From contig JAIPMN010000269.1 of assembly GCA_020650975.1 (NCBI GenBank), forward strand, positions 1 to 47,064: a DNA stretch of 47,064 nt, given 5' to 3'. Within the stretch, counting starts at the first letter, position 1; every line of letters starts with the position of its first letter. A model generated the notes under the pieces. It was not told the origin of the DNA. It did not search any database and saw only the letters and a program-made list of their open reading frames with translations. This DNA is from Apostichopus californicus (taxonomy: Eukaryota > Echinodermata > Holothuroidea > Aspidochirotida > Stichopodidae). Made by a program: the position numbers and the translations under genes. Shown piece by piece: positions 44,801 to 47,064 of the stretch.

Positions 44801-45933
44801 ATTATTTTTGGGCCATCGGTAGTGCAGACATCCAAGTTCCTTCAACTTTCTTGGGTTGTTGATAAATGAGGCATCAAACAGTTGCAGATTAAAAGATGTC
44901 TGTTTTTTTCAAAGACAACAATATAGAGAAACAAAACACAGACTGGTTTTCACAATTTTAATTTTCTTCTTTGACAATATAACATTCAATATGAACTGTC
45001 TAAGCCCAAAGTATGACAAAGGATAAGGAGCATAAGCAACTTTTCTGAATCCATACAACATAACATGCTTCTTAGTCTCATGGAATGGACAGTCTCATGG
45101 GCATTTCCAAATTGAAATCTTAGCTCTCTTAATTATGATAGGCCTACCTTTAACTGCCCATATAATAAGACTTAGACGAGCCTAGCCTGGGCCTATGCAA
45201 TGTTATACTTACTTATTCTATTGTGACTGGTTGCACCTAAATTTTAGGCTAGGGATGGTCTTCCAACATAATCTTATCTTAGTTGCATATTTTACATCTC
45301 TGTAAACCAAGCTTTTACAAAAACATAGGCTAGGCTATGTTTATAAACCTTAGCATCATCTTTACTTTAATAAATGTGTTTATCAGGACAGAAACAGGCC
45401 ACATATGGGAATGCTACATCAAAAAATCAGGTAGAAAGATAAGTTAGACAGAGCCTAGGCTGACCAACCAGTTTCATTTTAACAAGGACGGTCATTCCAA
45501 TCGCATGTTAAGAATATGTAGACTTTCGTCTTTGAGTTTGTGAGGTAATCTTATTATATGAGTTACCTCTTAGGCTTTCAGTTTGAAGGATATCGGTGAT
45601 AACAGTCATTTATTGGGAATACTTCAGTCAGAAAGAATACCCTAACCTAACTTAACGTTAGGCCATGTAAAGTAACCTGGTACATTGCATGCAAATATAA
45701 TGTTAGTGATAGCCTAACGTTAATTGTCGTTAGGCTACATTGGGTTATTGTGAACAGTAACCTACCTCATCTAACTTTGCATAGTAATCTTTCAGAAATC
45801 CGATTGGGTTATCAGGTCTATGGATGCAAAGATGGATAATCGTTTCTTTCAACAATTGTTGGATGTTATGTTCTTGGACGTAAGCCTCACATTCTTTCAG
45901 GCTCTGTTCGTCATCCATAGTGTTCGTCGCCAT
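14688..45933 (-). CDS. PRKAR1A: cAMP-dependent protein kinase type I regulatory subunit (12 coding exons)
   Basis: Known role: binds and inhibits the PKA catalytic subunit through a pseudosubstrate, dimerizes and docks to AKAPs through its N-terminus, and releases the kinase when cAMP fills two tandem CNB domains. Seen: exons at 45766-45933, 35909-35986, 30398-30562, 29493-29584, 23782-23843, 20455-20501, 19923-20021, 19389-19448, 17647-17707, 17161-17282, 15884-15965 and 14688-14860, all with GT-AG borders and compatible phases (0,0,0,2,1,0,0,0,1,0,1). Without exon 2 the product is 376 residues (family about 376-381), with exon 2 402. The RI-type D/D domain keeps its two Cys (C15, C36). The pseudosubstrate is RRGGIS (91-96). 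Site A has E197/R206 and site B E321/R330; the cap residues W257 and Y368 are present. Odd points: Gln207 after the site A Arg, and the optional exon 2. It is equally close to fly PKA-R1, and RI-alpha/beta cannot be separated in an invertebrate. Confidence 0.96.
14861..15883 (-). other. Intron 11 of PRKAR1A
   Basis: AT-rich, no recognised element. Confidence 0.8.
15884..15965 (-). CDS. PRKAR1A: PRKAR1A exon 11: CNB-B core
   Basis: Encodes [20 protein letters not shown] then LGPSDYF and one base of Gly, collinear with [20 protein letters not shown] of RI-alpha. Borders cacctcag|GGC and TTCG|GTGAGT. Confidence 0.95.
15966..17160 (-). other. Intron 10 of PRKAR1A
   Basis: No recognised coding sequence. 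A CTGCAG-rich partly palindromic patch at about 16735-16765 (ctgcagctgcactgcag). Confidence 0.8.
17161..17282 (-). CDS. PRKAR1A: PRKAR1A exon 10: start of CNB-B
   Basis: 41 codons (first one split): [41 protein letters not shown]. The Trp of DEWERL is the residue that stacks on the adenine bound in site A. Borders cctatcag|AAA and GAG|GTAAAT (donor weaker than the others). Confidence 0.95.
17283..17646 (-). other. Intron 9 of PRKAR1A
   Basis: 364 bp, AT-rich, nothing recognised. Confidence 0.8.
17647..17707 (-). CDS. PRKAR1A: PRKAR1A exon 9: helix linking CNB-A and CNB-B
   Basis: Encodes [20 protein letters not shown] and the first base of Glu. This helix changes conformation between the holoenzyme and cAMP-bound states in the family. 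Borders ttttgcag|GGT and TTAG|GTGAGT. Confidence 0.95.
18295..18690. repeat. Pair of related about 105-bp segments in intron 8
   Basis: CTCTGTGTGAA ... GATGAACTCACTG ... CCAGACCTTGAGTGCA followed by TTATATCA occurs at about 18295-18400 and again at about 18585-18690, offset about 290 bp. Confidence 0.7.
18887..19337. repeat. Tandem duplication of about 215 bp in intron 8
   Basis: Copy 1 at about 18887-19103, copy 2 at about 19122-19337, offset 240 bp. Shared strings include GTGAACACTCACAGTATTTA, GTTAAACCTCCCCTTGAA, CAGAAATGAATCACAAGATT and TAGGTCAACGTTA. Divergence is low (single substitutions and small indels). Confidence 0.88.
19389..19448 (-). CDS. PRKAR1A: PRKAR1A exon 8: B/C helix of CNB-A
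   Basis: 20 codons, [20 protein letters not shown], equal to [20 protein letters not shown] of RI-alpha apart from three positions and the first residue. Borders cctgcag|GGT and ATG|GTAAGT. The exon itself begins GGTAAGAC, a donor-like string directly after the acceptor. Confidence 0.95.
19449..19922 (-). other. Intron 7 of PRKAR1A
   Basis: 474 bp, AT-rich, nothing recognised. Confidence 0.8.
19923..20021 (-). CDS. PRKAR1A: PRKAR1A exon 7: phosphate-binding cassette of cAMP site A
   Basis: 33 codons: [20 protein letters not shown] then [13 protein letters not shown]. Glu197 and Arg206 bind the ribose 2'-OH and the cyclic phosphate. The residue after Arg206 is Gln (codon CAA); PKA subunits normally have Ala here and PKG has Thr. 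The rest is nearly identical to the fly protein. Borders tttgccag|GTA and AAG|GTAAGT. Confidence 0.96.
20022..20454 (-). other. Intron 6 of PRKAR1A
   Basis: 433 bp with a (GA)n tract near 20032-20050. Nothing else recognised. Confidence 0.8.
20455..20501 (-). CDS. PRKAR1A: PRKAR1A exon 6: CNB-A, 47-nt micro-exon
   Basis: Encodes [16 protein letters not shown], the strand-loop region preceding the phosphate-binding cassette. Phase 1 at the start, phase 0 at the end. Borders ttgtccag|GTG and GAT|GTGAGT. Confidence 0.95.
21134..21207. repeat. Hairpin whose loop is complementary to an upstream 12-mer
   Basis: Arms 21162-21179 (GTTCGATTTTGTCCGATG) and 21190-21207 (CATCGGACAAAAACGAAC) pair with one mismatch over 18 bp, leaving a 10-nt loop at 21180-21189. 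The 12-mer GTGTAAAGCAAC at 21134-21145 is the exact complement of 21179-21190 (GTTGCTTTACAC), i.e. the whole loop plus the closing pair. Confidence 0.85.
21377..21560. repeat. Degenerate AAGCATGTTAACTGGGA repeat
   Basis: About eight irregular units of roughly 17-25 bp built from (A)AGCATGTTAACTGGGA(TAT). Confidence 0.7.
22590..22800. repeat. Duplicated about 100-bp segment in intron 5
   Basis: CACTTTACTACnACACTGTGCTAG ... TGCTTACCACCCAATTATCC ... ACACATACTGT occurs at about 22592 and again at about 22708. Confidence 0.8.
23648..23666. repeat. (CT)n microsatellite
   Basis: About nine CT dinucleotides, 118 bp from exon 5. Confidence 0.85.
23782..23843 (-). CDS. PRKAR1A: PRKAR1A exon 5: start of CNB-A beta barrel
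   Basis: 62 nt. Completes Arg, then [20 protein letters not shown] and one base of Gly. FPQKHNAG replaces FSVSFIAG of the human protein; the fly protein also differs here, so this loop is variable. Borders tttggcag|GGA and CAAG|GTAAGT. Confidence 0.93.
25977..26550. repeat. Tandem duplication, offset about 295 bp
   Basis: Copy 1 about 25977-26260, copy 2 about 26270-26550. Shared strings include TTGATGTGGA, TAAATTCTTTAACATC, GGATCAGAAATTTTGCAATA and ACAGTAGTGTTATACAAC. Copies differ by many substitutions and by a C/G-run expansion in copy 2. Confidence 0.85.
26712..27078. repeat. Tandem duplication, offset 186 bp
   Basis: ATCCTACAGCA(T/A)TAATAACCATC starts at 26712 and 26898. The units also share TGTACGGTATATGCAGGGAA and GTCAAATTGCTCTACAAGTC. 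Confidence 0.88.
27000..27330. repeat. Dispersed repeat family, copy in intron 4
   Basis: Shares TCAAATTGCTCTACAAGTCC and, further on, ACTTCGATACTACTACACAA with segments at about 39150-39310 and 42790-42970. Likely an old non-autonomous element; class unknown. Confidence 0.5.
29493..29584 (-). CDS. PRKAR1A: PRKAR1A exon 4: N3A motif of CNB-A
   Basis: Encodes [20 protein letters not shown] then [10 protein letters not shown] and two bases of the next codon. It matches [20 protein letters not shown] and LFSHLDDNER of RI-alpha. Borders ccatttag|GTT and AGAAG|GTGAGA. Confidence 0.95.
29585..30397 (-). other. Intron 3 of PRKAR1A
   Basis: 813 bp. Contains a minus-strand open stretch of about 80 codons (about 29961-30200) ending at a donor-like AAG|GTAGGT. 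It is not in phase to be a cassette exon of this gene. Confidence 0.7.
30398..30562 (-). CDS. PRKAR1A: PRKAR1A exon 3: linker and inhibitor (pseudosubstrate) site
   Basis: 55 codons, [20 protein letters not shown]..., then [33 protein letters not shown] is the pseudosubstrate that occupies the catalytic cleft; the phosphate-acceptor position is Gly, as in type I subunits, so it cannot be phosphorylated. The preceding Ser/Asp/Glu-rich stretch is the variable linker. Borders cttttag|GAA and AAG|GTACG. Confidence 0.95.
31935..31942. promoter_or_regulatory. Perfect CRE palindrome in intron 2
   Basis: TGACGTCA, the consensus CREB/ATF site. One such site in 47 kb is near chance expectation, so function is only a possibility. 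Confidence 0.35.
34150..34415 (+). mobile_element. Possible retroposon 3' end with (AATAAA)n-like tail
   Basis: About 240 bp of more balanced composition ends in AATAAATAAAAATAAAATAA and an A run at about 34378-34410, the tail type left by LINE or SINE insertion. No coding remnant or target duplication identified. Confidence 0.3.
35909..35986 (-). CDS. PRKAR1A: PRKAR1A exon 2: optional cassette or alternative start exon
   Basis: 78 nt, phase 0 at both ends, acceptor ttcctgttcctattatag, strong donor CAC|GTGAGT. Spliced between exons 1 and 3 it adds 26 residues, RDYLFVN then [12 protein letters not shown].... The insert is acidic/polar and falls in the flexible linker between the D/D domain and the inhibitor site. 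It carries its own ATG (35961-35963 on the plus strand), and the codon just before the acceptor border is an in-frame TAG. In a transcript starting near 36.2-36.8 kb it could therefore be the first coding exon. I know of no conserved counterpart in fly or human RI. Support is from splice sites and phase only. Confidence 0.68.
36195..36800 (-). promoter_or_regulatory. Candidate alternative promoter and noncoding first exon of PRKAR1A
   Basis: On the minus strand a consensus donor CT|GTAAGT lies at 36196-36201 (last exon base 36202). A TATATA motif sits at about 36245-36251. The 500 bp upstream has more CpG than the surrounding intron (CGACG, CGTCG, CTCGAG repeats). An exon ending here could splice to exon 2, whose ATG would then be the start. 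The distance from the TATA motif to the donor is short, so initiation further upstream may be more likely. Confidence 0.35.
37069..37400 (+). mobile_element. 5'-truncated LINE fragment (end of reverse transcriptase ORF and 3' tail)
   Basis: An open stretch ending at 37302 contains [35 protein letters not shown] and [13 protein letters not shown]. This is the typical C-terminus of a CR1/Jockey-type non-LTR retrotransposon ORF2 (TRGHSLKL...FF..RVV..WN.LP..VV). About 90 bp of 3' UTR follows and ends in CTAAACTAAACTAA. A stop at 37066 and the missing upstream ORF show truncation. Confidence 0.75.
38109..38125. repeat. (TA)n microsatellite
   Basis: Eight TA dinucleotides. Confidence 0.85.
39016..39023. 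promoter_or_regulatory. Perfect CRE palindrome in intron 1
   Basis: TGACGTCA; same caution as the intron 2 site. Confidence 0.3.
39150..39310. repeat. Dispersed repeat family, copy in intron 1
   Basis: CATTGCAAAATGCTATACAA ... TATACAAGTGCACATATG ... AGACTTCAAAACTGCTACAC, then AAAATGTGAACACTGCATTA. The same order of blocks occurs at about 42800-42965 and about 27000-27330. Confidence 0.6.
42790..42970. repeat. Dispersed repeat family, second intron 1 copy
   Basis: GCATTGCAAAATGCTATG, TATACAAGTCCAAAGATG, GCATTCGAAACTACTACACA then CTTTGAACCCTACATTATTC, collinear with the 39.15-kb copy. Confidence 0.6.
45652..45723. repeat. 12-bp inverted repeat just inside intron 1
   Basis: TTAACGTTAGGC (45652-45663) and GCCTAACGTTAA (45712-45723) are exact reverse complements separated by 48 nt, 42 nt downstream of the exon 1 donor on the minus strand. 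Confidence 0.8.
45766..45933 (-). CDS. PRKAR1A: PRKAR1A exon 1: dimerization/docking domain
   Basis: 56 codons starting ATG at 45933 ([16 protein letters not shown]...) and ending ...YAKLDE before the donor [21 protein letters not shown] and [18 protein letters not shown] match RI D/D domains. The two Cys that form the inter-chain disulfides of RI dimers are present. This ATG is chosen because the protein then starts at about the same distance before the D/D helix as known RI proteins. An in-frame ATG also exists at 46023, but that extension has no family match. An upstream noncoding exon is possible, since the ATG is preceded by a weak acceptor (tatatacacag). Confidence 0.95.
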
Positions 45934-45991
45934 TACTTTCTGCTGTGTATATAAATAATGTAGGCCATGTATAATGAATATACATGAAGTT

Positions 45992-46004
45992 TGACGTGAC
46001 GTAA
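45992..46004. promoter_or_regulatory. Overlapping CRE-like sites upstream of the PRKAR1A start codon
   Basis: TGACGTGACGTAA contains TGACGTGA and TGACGTAA overlapping, about 60 bp upstream of the ATG on the gene's minus strand. A third copy, TTACGTCA, lies at 46255-46262. TGACGT is the CREB/ATF half-site. Whether this is promoter or intron depends on where transcription starts, which I cannot see. Confidence 0.4.
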
Positions 46005-46508
46005 ATGTACGTAGCTTCTTCACGTTTATATCGACTATGGGTCACACAACATCGTTCTCTGTATGGCCTGCAATTTTTCAGTCAATCAAAACATGACAGT
46101 TAGTGTTACTTCTATCAATAAACTAAGACGCCCGCCTATTATTTCACCAAATCATAACAGTAGACGAGTATTTATTGAATTTATTCTCAACATGCGTCGC
46201 ACTTTTCATAGATTTGGACAAAACACAGAATATTGAGCAATCCCATGTGGACCTTTACGTCAGATTTGTAAATGAAATTTGACAAAAAGTTAATGATACA
46301 TCATACATTGCTGGGGGTTATAATATCGACAGTTACATCAGAATCAACTCAAAAAATTGTTTTCGATACATCAGACTTTCAACTCAGATATGAATGTGTC
46401 TTTTTGAAGGACTCTGTCATCCGTGAAGTTTGTAAGTTCGGAATCCACCGTTTCTCTAAGTCTAGAGATCAATGGATGGTGTCAAGCTCATTCTTGGGCA
46501 TATGAGAT
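46005..46508. other. Upstream region of PRKAR1A
   Basis: Includes a plus-strand 77-codon open frame (46272-46505) of no recognised family. Probably promoter-side or intergenic DNA. Confidence 0.4.
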
Positions 46509-46640
46509 CAGTGGCGACGGAAGCCAATAATTTTAGGGGGGGGGGGGACGAATATCGAAGTCACTATCTAAGCGTAGCGCCACCATCGGTTGGCGCGGAG
46601 CGTACTAAAAAAATTTGGGTAAAATAGACCTCTCAGATCG
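46509..46640. mobile_element. hAT-related fragment, opposite orientation to the 8.5-kb element
   Basis: Starts CAGTGGCGACGGAAGCC (46509), a TIR-like end, followed by a G run. A segment at about 46577-46605 (GCGCCACCATCGGTTGGCGC and onward) is the reverse complement of about 8908-8940 in the nested element. The far end is not found before the window stops. Confidence 0.55.
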
Positions 46641-47064
46641 CAGGAAATCGCTATTTCCGACCCTTAATAGTGTATTCGTGCACTAAATATTTTGATGTCT
46701 TAGGGTCTAAAAATTTACAGATTTAATAAAATATTAGCTTGCGTACAAATATATTTATGATCGTTTTTCAGCCATGTAGTGTAGATTACACTTAGCGGCG
46801 AACACTTCGCAAAATAGTGTTGATTCTCTGCTGAACAGCTAACATACATAGCAGTGATTATTGACTGAGTCATTTGGCTGTCATTTAAATTGGCATTCGC
46901 AGTCTCACTATTCATCTAGAAGTCAGGAAACTAGCAATACAGCCACTACTTGTATTTTCCAAATATACTGACTCGTGTTTCCTTCTTTTTGACGAAGTTT
47001 GTGATCTATTTTCCGATATTTCCTCACATCGCGTTGATTGTTCGACGTGTTTGGTTTTAATTTT
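46641..47064. other. Window end, nothing recognised
   Basis: May be the remainder of the hAT-related fragment or unique DNA; no gene seen. Confidence 0.35.

Larger units (their letters stand above)
35987..45765 (-). other. Intron 1 of PRKAR1A
   Basis: 9.8 kb. Contains a possible second promoter (36.2-36.8 kb), a LINE fragment (37.07-37.40 kb), a TA microsatellite (38109-38125), a CRE (39016-39023), dispersed repeat copies at 39.15 and 42.8 kb, and a 12-bp inverted repeat near its 5' end. Open frames such as 40553-40780 (one hydrophobic segment) match no family I know. Confidence 0.75.

Noticed and set aside
45934..46023. Upstream in-frame ATG extending the PKA subunit by 30 residues
   Set aside because: The extension ([13 protein letters not shown]...) has no family counterpart; starting at 45933 gives the usual distance to the D/D helix.
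46272..46505. 77-codon plus-strand frame upstream of the PKA gene
   Set aside because: No recognised domain, and the frame ends just before a transposon-like fragment; not supported as a gene.

Overview
The window is eukaryotic nuclear DNA from an animal, most likely a marine invertebrate deuterostome such as an echinoderm. That placement is an inference. It rests on intron-rich conserved genes, an AT-rich background with many poly-G/poly-C runs, and AGGTCA-rich degenerate tandem repeats of a kind I associate with echinoderm and amphioxus genomes. No bacterial or viral genes, rRNA, intact tRNA genes or CRISPR arrays are visible. Most short open frames are random stretches in introns and repeats. 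The real coding sequence is split into small exons that I traced by hand from splice sites and family alignment.

Layout. (1) 1-2547, plus strand: the 3' end of a NAA60-like N-terminal acetyltransferase gene. It has two exons (443-677 and 2118-2547) separated by what reads as a textbook U12-type AT-AC intron. (2) 2548-14687: the space between two convergent genes. It is dense in repeats: GATC-rich degenerate repeats, a tandem trimer of a tRNA-derived SINE-like unit, foldback (MITE-like) elements, a hAT-like element with a second element nested inside it, an AGGTCA-containing tandem repeat, and a 105-bp minisatellite. (3) 14688-45933, minus strand: a complete gene for the type I regulatory subunit of cAMP-dependent protein kinase (PRKAR1A-like, fly PKA-R1-like). 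It has twelve coding exons over about 31 kb. Leaving out the optional exon 2 gives 376 residues, the usual family length. (4) 45934-47064: upstream DNA with CRE-like TGACGT motifs and a second hAT-related fragment.

How the genes work. NAA60 is a Golgi-membrane acetyltransferase acting on N-termini of transmembrane proteins. The PKA regulatory subunit holds the catalytic subunit inactive until two cAMP molecules bind. They are unrelated in pathway and simply lie tail to tail. The most interesting observations are the U12 AT-AC intron of NAA60; a duplicated RSWLPS...LQRF module in its C-terminal tail; an in-frame 78-nt exon (35909-35986) of the PKA gene that can be either a 26-residue cassette or the start exon of an isoform without the dimerization/docking domain; a Gln at the cAMP/cGMP-discriminating position of cAMP site A; and a hAT insertion whose paralogous empty site lies next to it.
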